NCBI GenBank assembly: GCA_029582155.1
Contig: CM055912.1
Coordinates: 2,418,001 to 2,482,000, forward strand
Source: Panopea generosa
Taxonomy: Eukaryota > Mollusca > Bivalvia > Adapedonta > Hiatellidae
Length of the DNA: 64,000 bases
Direction of reading: 5' to 3'
Each line of letters opens with the position of its first letter. The first letter of the stretch is position 1. The notes under the pieces are model-generated. The model had not been told where the DNA came from. It was given only the letters and a program-made list of their open reading frames with translations, and made no database searches. Positions 32,613-44,605 of this stretch are shown one piece after another. A program made the translations under genes and the position numbers.

Positions 32613-32954
32613 GTGTTGCATGCACTTGTTTCGCAATCAATGAAAAATAAATAAGATTTAACATAATTTAAACACTATAACGGTACGTACATTAGTAAGA
32701 GTTCCAGTCCATTATAAAATGTGCTATAACTTCAATTTGGTGTCGTCATTTAATACGCAATGGGATTCAGAGAAGTTAAGATTTTTTAGTTATAAAAAAT
32801 GTCAGCTTTAGATGTGTAACGAAACCTGCAACTGAACATTAAGACAGGAGATAACCTCACGGAAAGTGATTATGCTCCCATTATAAAACGTGACATGCAA
32901 ATAAAAATTGTCTACCAGACTATCCTCCAGTCAATACGGCTCCAATGACATGTG

Positions 32955-33095
32955 AAAGTTGTTGTTGCTGTTGTTGTATTGTGTTTAGCGTCGCTTTCGA
33001 CACTTTTTCAGTCATATCATGACGGTGCCTACCAACAGTAGTCTAGGCGCTGTCACACTGGGAATATCATGCCGCAGTCACGTGCGGTACAACAG
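32955..33095 (+). repeat. Element D, single copy
   Basis: GTTGTTGTTGCTGTTGTTG, a TAGCGTCGCTTTCGACAC box, ATGACGGTGCCTACC and ATCATGCCGCAGTCACGTG. This is the unamplified form of the sequence that is tandemly expanded at 12281-13275. Confidence 0.6.
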
Positions 33096-33720
33096 AAGAA
33101 TTATTTAGTGGTGTTGTAGATCTAGTAAGGTAAACATTAAAATATCAGGTAAAATCACCATTGAAAGGTAGCAGTTTTACTTCAATGACAGAACTACGCT
33201 AGTTTACTCAGATGATTCCGCAGCAATACGATGCATAATTGGTAAAGTGCCATATATGATAGATAGGCCCATCGCCATGGCATGTGTATACAGGCAGCAG
33301 GGACGCTTCTTCGAAACTTCAGGAACTTTCCGACGTTACAATTGTTTGTCAAGAACGTCGCCACATCGCTTCGCGATCGCGTATATTGTTTATGAAATAG
33401 TGTGTAACCTTTTACCTACTGCTGGTTGTGTACATTCATTCAAAATATATTAAACTACCTCATGTTCAAATGGAGCATATCGCTGAAAAATATCACGAAA
33501 TTCCACGTATACATTTGATCACCCCATGTTTTAATATATTTACGTTCTATACAAATGTAACTGTTTGATTTTATCAAATCTCGGTTGCGCATAATTCTCT
33601 TTCGCTAGGTCAATATTCTTGGATGCTAATTCACAACTCTGAGATGAACTCAAAGATAACCTTATTTCGAATAATGTTCACCAATGATATGAGAAAATAA
33701 ATTGAATTTACAGACATCTG

Positions 33721-34017
33721 TTATTTCGAATTTCCGGTTATCTCAAATTTGAAGTTCGGTCCCGTTTTTTCCCCTTCTATTTCTATATTAATTAACTCCG
33801 GATATATCAAATTTCAGTATTTCGAATTATTCACTATTTCGAATCTGTTTTTGGGTCCCTTCATCCTAAAATCTATTGATTTCTCACTCGTTATTTCGAA
33901 TTTTTATCACCGCGTAAAGATGAAAGGCAAACCGTCGAAGGTGATAATTTCTGTAATTTATCGCTTCATGTGTCGGTACTGGCAGGTAAGTTAATTGTGT
34001 CATCAAATTGTTATGAT
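33721..34017 (+). repeat. Duplicated pogo-element segment, copy 2
   Basis: Second copy of 31700-31996. An 81-codon frame (33749-33994) crosses it, but the same frame is broken in copy 1, so no protein is inferred. Confidence 0.88.
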
Positions 34018-34629
34018 ATAAACACGAGCGATACACACGCTAATTATACAAACAACGCCGAAGTGTTAGAAGAAGTTTTTGACATGTGCTATTTTCGTCT
34101 TAGTTCTTATTTGTAAAATTGTTGTAACCATTGCTTGTATATAACCTGTGTTTATATTTCAGTTGCATATTCTATTTATTTGATATTCATGTAATTAAAA
34201 AGTATAAAAATTAAAAGTATATTTTGTTATCTATTATATCACACTCAAAAATATAAAATGTTCACGCACTGTGCAAATAGGCATTTAGCTTACACACGGA
34301 TAACAACACACAACATACGTTTGCGTAGAAGGAAGTAACGCATGTAAACACTAGAATTTACCACGATTTAAGATAAATCCACAGTATACATCAATATAAA
34401 CAAAGTTTATAGCATGTGTAAATATAACCACAACGTGTTATAGTTAAAAAACAAACAAAAACAAATAGAGGTATTTATAGGTATAACGTGTATATTTTTA
34501 ACGATTTATGAAGTGGGTAGGGTAACGGTAAAAAGTTGAACAAACATAGACTCCTGATAAATCGAACTTCGGATATTTCGAATTATTTTCAAGGTCCAAC
34601 GGAATTCGAAATAACGAGTTTTGACTGTA

Positions 34630-35125
34630 TTAGTATACTTGGTAATTAACCAAAGACAGAAAAAAATCGGAATGACGTCATGTGTTTTTGATTTGAAAAC
34701 AAAAGATGCAATAGACAAATAAGCATTCGTGGCTTGTAGTACGTGTTTCTTTAAATATTAACATGTAAGCATAACTTAATTTAAACGACTCATATTCCAT
34801 ACACCTTTGTATAATTATGAATACTTAAATAAGTCATTGCTATAATCTGGTTTACAGTATTTCTTATTACATACGTAATTCAAAGTAGAGGTATGTAGAG
34901 TAAATAACTAATTGCTGGCATATGTCTCTCATTTGCAATTTTCGTATTTTGTGTTAACATTGGGGCAGAATGGCCATGATATTTTTTTTCTAATATCTGC
35001 AATGAAACGTTTCTGCGAAGTATGCTTCTGATTGGTTGTGTTTCACAAAAAATAAAATATTTTTGTGTTTTTGAATGCGTTGGTTCTGTTGGAAAAAGAA
35101 CATTTTGTAACGTATTGATATACTA
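34630..35125. other. Unassigned AT-rich stretch
   Basis: Between the pogo-like right end and the next SINE head I see no feature. Confidence 0.5.
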
Positions 35126-36800
35126 TAGAGAAGTGGTTAGTGGTAAAGCATTGGTACGAAGACTGCGGCGTTGTGGGTTCATTCCTCTGTCACGGTTATG
35201 TGTGGTGTCATTGAGAAAAGCATTAATTCTGCATATGCTTAGTACTGGCTCTACTCTGGAAGATTAGTACTGGCTCTACCCTGGAAGATTAGTACTTGCT
35301 CCACCCTGGAAGATTAGTACTGGCTCTACTCTGGAAGATTAGTACTGGCTCCACCCAGGAAGATTAGTACTGGCTCCACCCTGGAAGATTAGTACTGGAT
35401 CCACCCTGGAAGATTAGTACTGGCTCCACCCTGGAAGATTAGTACTGGCTCCACCCCGGAAGATTAGTACTGGCTTCACCCCGGAAGATTAGTACTGGCT
35501 CCACCCCGGAAGATTAGTCCCAGGAAGATTAGTACTGGCTCCACCCCGGAAGATTAGTACTGGCTCCACCCTGGAAGATTAATATTGGCTCCACCCCGGA
35601 AGATTAGTACTGGCTCCACCCAGGAAGATTAGTACTGGCTCCACCCCGGAAGATTAGTACTGGCTCTACCCCGGAAGATTAGTACTGGCTCCACCCCGGA
35701 AGATTAGCACTGGCTCCACCCCGGAAGATTAGTACTGGCTCTACCCTGGAAGATTAGTACTTGCTCCACCCCGGAAGATTAGTACTGGCTCCACCCCGGA
35801 AGATTAGTACTGGCTCCACCCCGGAAGATTAGTACTGGCTCCACCCCGGAAGATTAGTACTGGCTCCACCCAGGAAGATTAGTACTGGCTCCACCCCGGA
35901 AGATTAGTACTGGCTCCACCCCGGAAGATTAGTACTGGCTCCACCCCGGAAGATTAGTACTGGCTCCACCCAGGAAGATTAGTACTGGCTCCACCCTGGA
36001 AGATTAGTACTGGCTCTACCCTGGAAGATTAGTACTTGCTCCACCTTGGAAGATTAGTACTGGCTCTACCCTGGAAGATTAGTACTGGCTCCACCCTGGA
36101 AGATTAGTGCTGGCTCTAAAATGGAAGATTAGTACTGGCTCCACCCCGGAAGATTAGTACTGGCTCCACCCCGGAAGATTAGGACTGGCTCCACCCCGGA
36201 AGATTAATACTGGCTCCACCCCGGAAGATTAGTACTGGCTCCACCCCGGAAGATTAGTACTGGCTCCACCCCGGAAGATTAGTACTGGCTCAACCCCGGA
36301 AGAGTAGTACTGGCTCCACCCTTGAAGATTAGTACTTGCTCCACCCCGGAAGATTAGTACTGGCTCCACCCTGGAAGATTAGTACTGGCTCCACCCTGGA
36401 AGATTAGTAATGGCTCCACCCCGGAAGATTAGGACTGGCTCCACCCAGGAAGATTAGTACTGGCTCCACCCTGGAAGATTAGTACTGGCTCTACCTTGGA
36501 AGATTAGTACTTGCTCTACCCTGGAAGATTAGTACTGGCTCTACCCTGGAAGATTAGTACTGGCTCCACCCTGGAAGATTAGTACTGGCTCCACCCAGGA
36601 AGATTAGTACTGGCTCCACCCTGGAAGATTAGTACTGGCTGCACCTGGAAGATAAGTACTGGCTCTACTCTGGAAGATAAGTACTGGCTCTACCTTGGAA
36701 AATTAGTACTGGCTGCACCCTTGAAGATTAGTACTGGCTCCACCATGGAAAACTTCGAGTGTTGCATGCACTTGTTTCGCAATCAATGAAAAATAAATAA
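35126..36800 (+). mobile_element. Family A SINE with internally expanded tail module
   Basis: A head with GAAGTGGTTAGTGGTAAAGC, a B-box-like GTGGGTTCATTCC and CACGGTTATGTGTGGTGTCA leads into the array at 35241. After the array the normal SINE end resumes: GGAAAACTTCGAGTGTTGCA, then TTGTTTCGCAATCAATG. Single-copy relatives have one AGTACTGG module at this place (42107-42135), so the array lies inside one SINE. Confidence 0.85.
35241..36766 (+). repeat. 25-bp minisatellite inside a SINE, ~60 units
   Basis: The unit is AGTACTGGCTCCACCC plus (c/t)GGAAGATT. One truncated unit lies at about 35512-35530. The unit equals the AGTACTGGTT...GGAAAACTT stretch of the family A tail. Confidence 0.95.
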
Positions 36801-37866
36801 GATTTAACATAATTTAAACACTATAACGGTACGTACATTAGTAAGAGTTCCAGTCCATTATAAAATGTGCTATAACTTCAATTTGGTGTCGTCATTTAAT
36901 ACGCAATGGGATTCAGAGAAGTTAAGATTTTTTAGTTGAAAAAAATGTCAGCTTTAGATGTGTAACGAAACCTGCAACTGAACATTAAGACAGGAGATAA
37001 CCTCACGGAAAGTGATTATGCTCCCATTATAAAACGTGACATGCAAATAAAAATTGTCTACCAGACTATCCTCCAGTCAATACGGCTCCAATGACATGTG
37101 AAAGTTGTTGTTGCTGTTGTTGTATTGTGTTTAGCGTCGCTTTCGACACTTTTTCAGTCATATCATGACGGTGCCTACCAACAGTAGTCTAGGCGCTGTC
37201 ACACTGGGAATATCATGCCGCAGTCACGTGCGGTACAACAGAAGAATTATTTAGTGGTGTTGTAGATCTAGTAAGGTAAACATTAAAATATCAGGTAAAA
37301 TCACCATTGAAAGGTAGCAGTTTTACTTCAATGACAGAACTACGCTAGTTTACTCAGATGGTTCCGCAGCAATACGATGCATAATTGGTAAAGTGCCATA
37401 TATGATAGATAGGCCCATCGCCATGGCATGTGTATACAGGCAGCAGGGACGCTTCTTCGAAACTTCAGGAACTTTCCGACGTTACAATTGTTTGTCAAGA
37501 ACGTCGCCACATCGCTTCGCGATCGCGTATATTGTTTATGAAATAGTGTGTAACCTTTTACCTACTGCTGGTTGTGTACATTCATTCAAAATATATTAAA
37601 CTACCTCATGTTCAAATGGAGCATATCGCTGAAAAATATCACGAAATTCCACGTATACATTTGATCACCCCATGTTTTAATATATTTACGTTCTATACAA
37701 ATGTAACTGTTTGATTTTATCAAATCTCGGTTGCGCATAATTCTCTTTCGCTAGGTCAATATTCTTGGATGCTAATTCACAACTCTGAGATGAACTCAAA
37801 GATAACCTTATTTCGAATAATGTTCACCAATGATATGAGAAAATAAATTGAATTTACAGACATCTG
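36176..37866 (+). repeat. Duplicated block, downstream (donor-like) copy
   Basis: It corresponds to 32005-33720. Here the block is continuous with the rest of the array on its left and unrelated unique sequence on its right, so this location is taken as the source. It includes a second copy of element D (37103-37240) and an identical 68-codon frame (37393-37599; 33247-33453) with no recognisable domain. Confidence 0.9.
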
Positions 37867-37869
37867 TTA

Positions 37870-38175
37870 GACTGTCGATTGCAATCAGCAAGACTGAAAT
37901 TAGAAGTTGTTGAGCCATCAATTTACTTTAAAACTATCTAACCAAGCTATCACGATTGGTATTTACATCTGAAGTATCGGCTTAATGTCTCACTGCGAGC
38001 TTCAGGTCGAGAATCCCTCGTGACATTTTGACACAGTCAATGTGCCTAAAGTAGGCTATACTACATGGGATATATTACATTATATCTCTTTTCATATCAA
38101 ACGAACGCAATACGAATATGAATAATACGACTAATAATGCGAAATAAAACAGATCCCCTCCCCTCTAAAAATGTA
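37870..38175. other. Unassigned stretch
   Basis: No feature recognised. Confidence 0.4.
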
Positions 38176-38179
38176 TTTA

Positions 38180-38513
38180 TTATATTATATCTGGGGGGTC
38201 ACAGGTTATCACTTGTTTTGCTCCTTCATTCACAGGACATGCTCGATGTGACGAAGCAATAGTGTCGGCCAAAAAATACCTGTCAGTGGTTGGCTTCGAG
38301 CTACTTGCGTCTTTTTCGATCATAGTCAGCTGGAGCTCTTCCCTGCAGCTTTGGGGATTCTTTCGACTACCAGCTGCTTTTGAAGTCCTGACATACCGAT
38401 GTATTGTGTATTGGAGCAATTTCCTTAGGGACAGAGCTAGAAAGCCACGCGTCCCTATAGCTCCACACTTGTCAACCCTCTTTTTTTCATTGTTGGACAA
38501 GATCGTCATATAG
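38180..38513 (-). other. Locally GC-richer segment open on both strands, identity unknown
   Basis: A 109-codon minus frame (38180-38509) and an 83-codon plus frame (38262-38513) overlap. The minus product is basic and polar with no low-complexity repeat; the plus product is hydrophobic and looks like a shadow. Composition differs from the AT-rich surroundings. I recognise no family. It could be an exon fragment, a transposon relic or chance. Confidence 0.2.
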
Positions 38514-41500
38514 CGATGTATGCAGCTTGTTTCGAAAAAAATATGCTGAATAATAATTTAAATCATATCAGGGAGTCGTAAATATAAAAATACGTGGAAT
38601 CGCCATCCAGGGATTGTGAAAGGGACTCGATAATTTCTACAGATATCCTCTAGAACCCCATGCCATGTAAACGTTACTGAACTAAAGCTTCACGCTCCAA
38701 TGAATTGTTCAAAAATTACCGACGGACGGGATTCCGAACAAGCTTCGTAACTCTCCGTTGTCTGCCGAGGTTTTAGTTTATCGGAGACGCCAAATAACAA
38801 ACAACCGTTCTCAATAGTGCACGTTATAAAGATTTTTGCGTACTTTCTCTGTGGTGATTTGTTAGATAAACAGAAAAAAAATTGGATAATTAATCGCCAA
38901 CCTTATGCGACAAATCCACGGAATTACAAAATTAATACCAATTAAAGAATTGATATTATGTTCGTATAAGTTATTCATACAGCAACCAACATGTTGCATA
39001 ACGGTCATCAAGTTCATACATTTATTCATAACACGTATATTCCATGTGCTGTTTAATAATGCATTACTTGATTGGAGTTACACGTGGTAACAGCTTACTT
39101 CAAAGGAATTTTAAAAACAAGGTTTATAATAGCGGTAAATGACCCTCCAGGCAGTCACTGTACGACTGCTACTGTTCCGCGGCGGATGATTCATCAGGAC
39201 AAATGGTTCTTATTATTAGTATGTGCTTAGAATAATCAAAACAAAAATGTATGAATGTAGACAGATTCATCGAGATGCCGAATCTGATGTTACGCATTTA
39301 TTAGGATAATTGGCGATTGGAATATAATGAAGTTTTGCCTCACGTCTCACTATACTATTGAATATCGTTATATTTGTACATATATATATGCGGTCACACT
39401 GGTAGAAAAATACATTCAGTACACAGTATCTCCTTTTAAACGTTTTTTGACAATTTCATGTACTCAAAATATTTGATGGACAAGGGGTACCAGGATAGTT
39501 TGTCTTTTCACTACAGAATTTATCTAATAAAGATATATTTAAAATCTTTAGAATTCGATACCTTCCGAATTACATTAATCTTCGTCTCTTATCAAAAATA
39601 ATATTATACACAATCTTAAATATGACACAACCTTGCTGAATTAAATGATACAATGCAGTTTGGAATATTTTGTCTCTGTTTGAGCAAGCGATTTGGGGAA
39701 TTGTTTAGGTATTGCTATATGTATTTTAAATGAGGCATTGATACTTATATTCCTGATTGAGATTGCTCTTTTGCATTTTGCTGGTTACTACTCATCAGGG
39801 CCAGATAACGAGATGCAAATACTGCAGTTTCGTCTATGTTGTTCAGAACATGTCCAAAAATGTTTAATACTATTATTATGTGAATTCGTGTGGTATTTAA
39901 ATAAATATATTCACTTTTCTCTTTTTTAATTACTCGCTTCATTTTTTTAAGTTTCTAAAGCATATTAGAACCAAAACTTAACAATATGTTATGAAATTTT
40001 ATTAAGTTTATTTTAAATTAGTTTATATTCGTCATGATAACAACAAAATAAAATTGTAAATAATCTTCCAAATATGTTCACAATTTATATGTCATGGAGA
40101 AGAACTCTATAAGATTGATCTTCTGTTCTAATCCTTATTTATACTTATACTGATTTATATTTATGTAAATTTGAATAAATAAATATGTTTAAACCAAATA
40201 CTGGAACTTAATCAAACTAAAACAGACTAAAAAAAACCCGAACATTTAAAATAAGGGTCATGCCAGTTATTGTGACCTTGATAATATATATTTTGACCTA
40301 GGCCGCACATTAATTGCATAAAACAAACACAATTTGTAAGCATAATGGTAGACGTACGTAAACTTGTACTCAGAGTAGGCGTGGAGTGCACTCCTAAATA
40401 CATTACCATAATATACTCAACTAACCATTACTAAACATGTTAAAAAGATATACAATTGTCATTTGTATAATTAAGTTATGCGTTTTTCTTAAATATAGAC
40501 CTAAACTTCAAAGTAGAGTAACTTGCACATGTTTCTCATTGTAACGCCAAAATTGCGTTAAATTGTTTGTAACTCTTCTCATACGAAACAACGTATTACC
40601 AACATACGTGCAACTAAACGCTCGTGCGTGCGTGTATGTGTGTTTATGTTCCAATCCAAGAAATGAAGTAATTATAAAACCAAAGCAATACACAAGACAC
40701 ACACTTTTGCTATCTCGGAATCAATTTGTGTGTATGAATAAACATTATAAAATCTTGTGTAATATCACAGTTAATGTTGTCAGTTACATTTCATCCTCAA
40801 ATATTGAAAATAAAACCACGTGCTTATAGTTCACAATTTTGTATGAGCATATACCTACGATGTGTGTTAAAACACGTGGACTTTTTCAATAATACTTAAA
40901 ATTTCATATACTAGTAGTGTTATATGTATCAGAACACATGACCCATTTGGCTTTGTTGGCAAGTTTAGGAAGTATTGATGAAGTCCACGTATTTTACAAC
41001 ACATTTCGTACAAAAACGATTATTACATGTATGTTTTCTATCGCTGCTGCTACGTCGAGCTGTTCGGTATCAATACGAAATTTGGCAATTACACTCAGGG
41101 AATAATAGTTTTATGACAATTTGTATCCATGTACAGAAATATGCAAAAAGTCAATGTATTTTGAACACAACTCGCACACGCGTAAACTATGTTTACACTC
41201 CCAGGTGGGCGTTTATGCCGTTGTCCGGTTGTCAGTTTACCTCTGTGTTTGTTTATATCTACAAAACGCGTTGTTTGTTTGATTGTTGTTCAGCTGTAGT
41301 TGTTGTTTCCCCTGACCGTCTGCCATTGGAAATGTGTATAATTGTAACTAAGTCAAACAATTTCCATTAGAATAGATTTGTTTTGTTTAATATATATATT
41401 TTTTATCAAGCACACTTTCCGCAGATGTCCACACCTGCGTTTGTTTGCTGTTTCTTACTGTTTTAAACAAAAATTAAACCCTCCACAAATAATGATAAAT

Positions 41501-42002
41501 ATAAATCATGTCAGTGTCCGAAAGTCTATGGCTCGTGGGTAATTTTGTTCTCTTCCTCACTTGGTTCAATTTAGACTATCACTAGCAATGTGTTCTCTAT
41601 ATTAAAACGTGCATGAATATTGAATACGAAGCTTCAAGGCTGGGTTTAAGCTTAATACGTTACACATTGATACAACATAAGTTTTGTATTTAACTAATGT
41701 ATGTCATCGTATCGCTTTTATGTATTACTCCCTGGCAATAGGAACAGTCTGTCATTTGAACTTGCGCTTTATCTTTTATGATTGTTTTACTTTGCAGATT
41801 TACTGGCTGTATTCTGGCATATAAAAGGAGCCATATGATATATTGTCATTGTTTATTTTTATAGGGACACACGCTTATGTTGAAAGTTCTATTTACATCA
41901 CAACTATATTTAAAGTTATCAACGTATAATTTATAAGTTATACCAAAATGACGATATTTTTTATCCAAGGTTTAGTAATTAGAAATTAATATGTAACACT
42001 AT
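38514..42002. other. Unassigned AT-rich stretch
   Basis: No ordered repeat or RNA gene. Frames of up to 131 codons (40975-41370, plus) have no domain I recognise and overlap other-strand frames. Confidence 0.45.
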
Positions 42003-42200
42003 GTGGCGGAGCGTATGATCCAGTGGTAGATCACCGAGGGTTTGGGTTAGATCCTCCCCCACGGTTATGTGTGGTGTCATTAAGCAAGGCACTTTCCCGC
42101 ATGTGAGCAGTACTGGTTGCACATAGGAAAACTTCGAGGATGATTTGTATAAGTTGTAATATCTTGTTTCACAATCGAAGTAAAATAAATAAGTTAAAAC
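42003..42200 (+). mobile_element. Family A SINE, full-length copy
   Basis: GGAGCGTATGATCCAGTGGT (A-box region), GGGTTAGATCCTCC (B-box region), CGGTTATGTGTGGTGTCATT, AGTACTGGTTGCACATAGG, AACTTCGAGG and TTGTTTCACAATCGAAGTAA, ending in an AAATAAAT-type A-rich tail. About 195 bp. It is the best single-copy reference for the head and tail arrays. Confidence 0.85.
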
Positions 42201-42945
42201 TAATATTTTAATAAAAGTTATTTGTATTTTTTTTTATAAAACCAGTGACCTAATTTCATGCAATAAAGGTCACTCATGAAATTCTTGACGTCGTTATTTT
42301 TAAATATGTGTAAATTTTCTTTTAAAATTTAAATTGATTTTTCCATGATATTTTTTAGAATGTCAATTCGATAAAAGCTGATGCAAATGTAAATGTTTTC
42401 TACATTATTTTGTCCTATATGACGATATACAAAGGTTAAGTTCCTTTCTAAAACAGAAACAAATTTAAAATTTTATCAAAATACTGAGTCGTTATAAATA
42501 TTTTTTTCAACGTGTAGATATATACTTTCCAGAAATTGTTTTAACTGAAAATTGACAATGTTGCCATTATGTTAAATATGCATGTTAACGCTGTGAATTA
42601 TACGGGTTCCTTTAATTAAACATGTATTTATTTATATACTTATAATTGATTTATTTTATTACTATAATTTATAGAGATAATAAATAACGTCTCTTGGAAC
42701 TTGCATTCCTCAACACTTTTCCACAAAATTTGACACACATTGGAAGCATCCTAAAAAAATGAAGAACATTTTCATTTTAATGTTAATATTAATTTCAAAA
42801 TACTAAAGTAAATATAAATACTTTCCATTAACCTTTGTCTCGAATTCTACCAAATACACCATACACAAAACATAAACAAATACAGTATTGAATTATTCAA
42901 ATTGCTTTTTTTTCAAATTTAATTTGTTTAGTATTCAAAATAGCA
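42200..42945. other. Unassigned AT-rich stretch
   Basis: No supported feature. Confidence 0.5.
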
Positions 42946-42949
42946 ATTA

Positions 42950-43190
42950 TATCATGTGTGTGATTCTAAGGTGTTTAGTACCCCCTCTAAATAATTCCGG
43001 GGGCTAGCAATAACAGTTTTCATTTGACCTCTTTCTTACCATCATTCTGAAAAACTGAAGTATTTAAACCAGAAATTATGTCGTGTGTGTGATTCTAAGG
43101 TCTTTAACACCCCTTCTAAATAATTCCGGGGCTAGCAATAACAGTTTTCATATGACCTGTTTTTTATCTTCATTCTGGAAAACAGAAAAC
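42950..43190 (+). repeat. 129-bp direct duplication
   Basis: GTGTGTGATTCTAAGG, CTAAATAATTCCGGGG and GCTAGCAATAACAGTTTTCA occur twice in the same order at a spacing of 129 bp, with moderate divergence. Confidence 0.8.
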
Positions 43191-43448
43191 GGTCTTCGTT
43201 AAATGTGCATTCAGGAAAGATACAGTGTGGTTTTCAACGCACGAATTAAAGACATTTTACGATTTTTGCCAACCAATGTACGTGCGTACTGTAAACATAA
43301 CGGCAGGAAATACTAACTCCAAGTAGTGCCAACTGAAAAACAATTATAATCCTATTTCTGAAAAACCAGTGAATTCACTCTTTCTTGAACACATGAATGC
43401 AAATTCTTAAATATATAATTATGGATAATTCTTTGGATTTGTTTTCAG

Positions 43449-43679
43449 GCATGCAACCAGAATAAGATGAAATGTGTGCTACATGTTTTGTCATACAATG
43501 TGTACCGATCATATGCAAAATATGATGTCTTTCAATCGTTTACAGGAGTTTTGCAACTTTTCAAAAAAGACCGACATACATATCGATTTGTTTTAAAGTT
43601 CATACTTGAATCATTTACAGAAAACGAAATAAGCAAATATTTAGAGGTAGAGGACAGGCCGTTGGATACGGCCAATTAG
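43449..43679 (+). CDS. Possible exon of unknown protein
   Basis: A TTGTTTTCAG acceptor-like site at 43440-43449 opens a frame of about 76 codons ending at 43677-43679 (ATG at 43467). The peptide includes FTGVLQLFKKDRHTYRFVLKF and EISKYLEVEDRPLD, with amphipathic-helix character and no repeats. I recognise no family. There is no nearby partner exon. Two further plus frames at 44147-44371 and 44374-44559 may be unrelated. It may be chance or a decayed fragment. Confidence 0.25.
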   Translation, partial: ACNQNKMKCVLHVLSYNVYRSYAKYDVFQSFTGVLQLFKKDRHTYRFVLKFILESFTENEISKYLEVEDRPLDTAN

Positions 43680-44605
43680 AAAACCATTTGACGAACGAAA
43701 GTGCAGAGTATGTAATAAATTCGATGATGAATATCATTGAATGTGTGCTATAATCCGAAAAAATTCTACGAAATGTGACAAAATCGCTATTTAAATCGTA
43801 CTAGTAAACTTGAAACGAATTTCCCATTCTAAAAATAAACAATACAAATCGAAGTAATTTATATATTCGGAAAGTCAGAAAGCAGTTCGGTAGTTTACGC
43901 ACAAGAGTCGAGTCATTCGGAAACACCGACAGATCGACCGAAAGTGATATTACACTTGGGGATATATAAAAACATATGTCATGGATTTATTGCACTGCGC
44001 CACCGTTAATTGTTTATCCTTTGGTATCGTTGAACTTGCTAAATATGGTTCGAAAACAGACAACTGCTTAAGCCTGTGCCTACACTGAATAATTGATTAT
44101 CTGAATTACCAAAATAGCAGTCTCGTTTTTAATCTGTTCATTAGGAGTGAAAATATATGAACGACTCTCACGCCCCCTAGATGCAATGGCTTTATCGTTT
44201 TTCTGTGTTCGTGTAAATCTGAAAGAACTATATACAAGCTTCCGAAGAACCAAAAATCACCACAAAATTGAATTCAAGGTCGGGGTGGTGTCAAGTCTTT
44301 TTCTAGGGAAGAATATGTTAAAAAAGTTCACATACTTTATGATGTTTCGTGACAATGTGCAATACCTGTAGTAATGTCGTGTTTAGGTTTGCGTGTTAAA
44401 TATACTTCTGCGCATAAATATCGTCTGCTATTTGATGATAAGAATAGTTTTCTAAATATGGTAAGATACCTAACGCGTGATCTCCTGAGTAATACAAACA
44501 AATATCATCCGGAAGGTTTATATAAAAACCTGGAACAGAACCAGACGATGACAGATTAACCAAGTATGCACGTGGAGTTGATACACGCGCCATATAAAGC
44601 TGGAT
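43680..44605. other. Unassigned stretch with moderately open plus frames
   Basis: Two consecutive plus frames (75 and 62 codons) separated by one stop occur at 44147-44559. No domain is recognised. Confidence 0.35.

Larger units (their letters stand above)
32005..33720 (+). repeat. Duplicated block, insert copy of 36176-37866
   Basis: It starts within the 25-bp array (AGATTAGGACTGGCTCCACC, unique variants shared with 36176 onward) and runs through the SINE tail into 1.1 kb of unique sequence. The offset is 4171 at the start and 4146 at the end; the 25-bp change is one array unit. Only a few substitutions distinguish the copies outside the array. A TTACAGACA at the left junction (31996-32004) repeats the sequence near the block's own right end (33708-33716). 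Confidence 0.92.
31672..34627 (+). mobile_element. Pogo/Tigger-like non-autonomous DNA element, interrupted
   Basis: The left end is TA|CAGTTGATACTC and the right end is GAGTTTTGACTG|TA, giving CAGT...ACTG termini with TA target duplication, as expected for the pogo branch of Tc1/mariner. Both subterminal regions repeat TATTTCGAA-type motifs in inverted orientation. Removing the 1.72-kb insert and the ~296-bp internal duplication leaves about 0.94 kb. No transposase frame is recognised, so it depended on an autonomous relative. Family assignment is from termini only. Confidence 0.65.

Noticed and set aside
33247-33453. A 68-codon frame duplicated exactly at 37393-37599
   Set aside because: Identity reflects the recent 1.7-kb duplication, not selection; no domain or splice context is recognised.
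33749-33994. An 81-codon frame in the pogo-like element as a transposase remnant
   Set aside because: No helix-turn-helix or DDE motif is visible and the duplicate at 31700-31996 breaks the frame.
40975-41370. 131-codon plus frame as an exon
   Set aside because: No recognised domain, weak start and splice context, and overlap with another plus frame; length is within chance for this much DNA.
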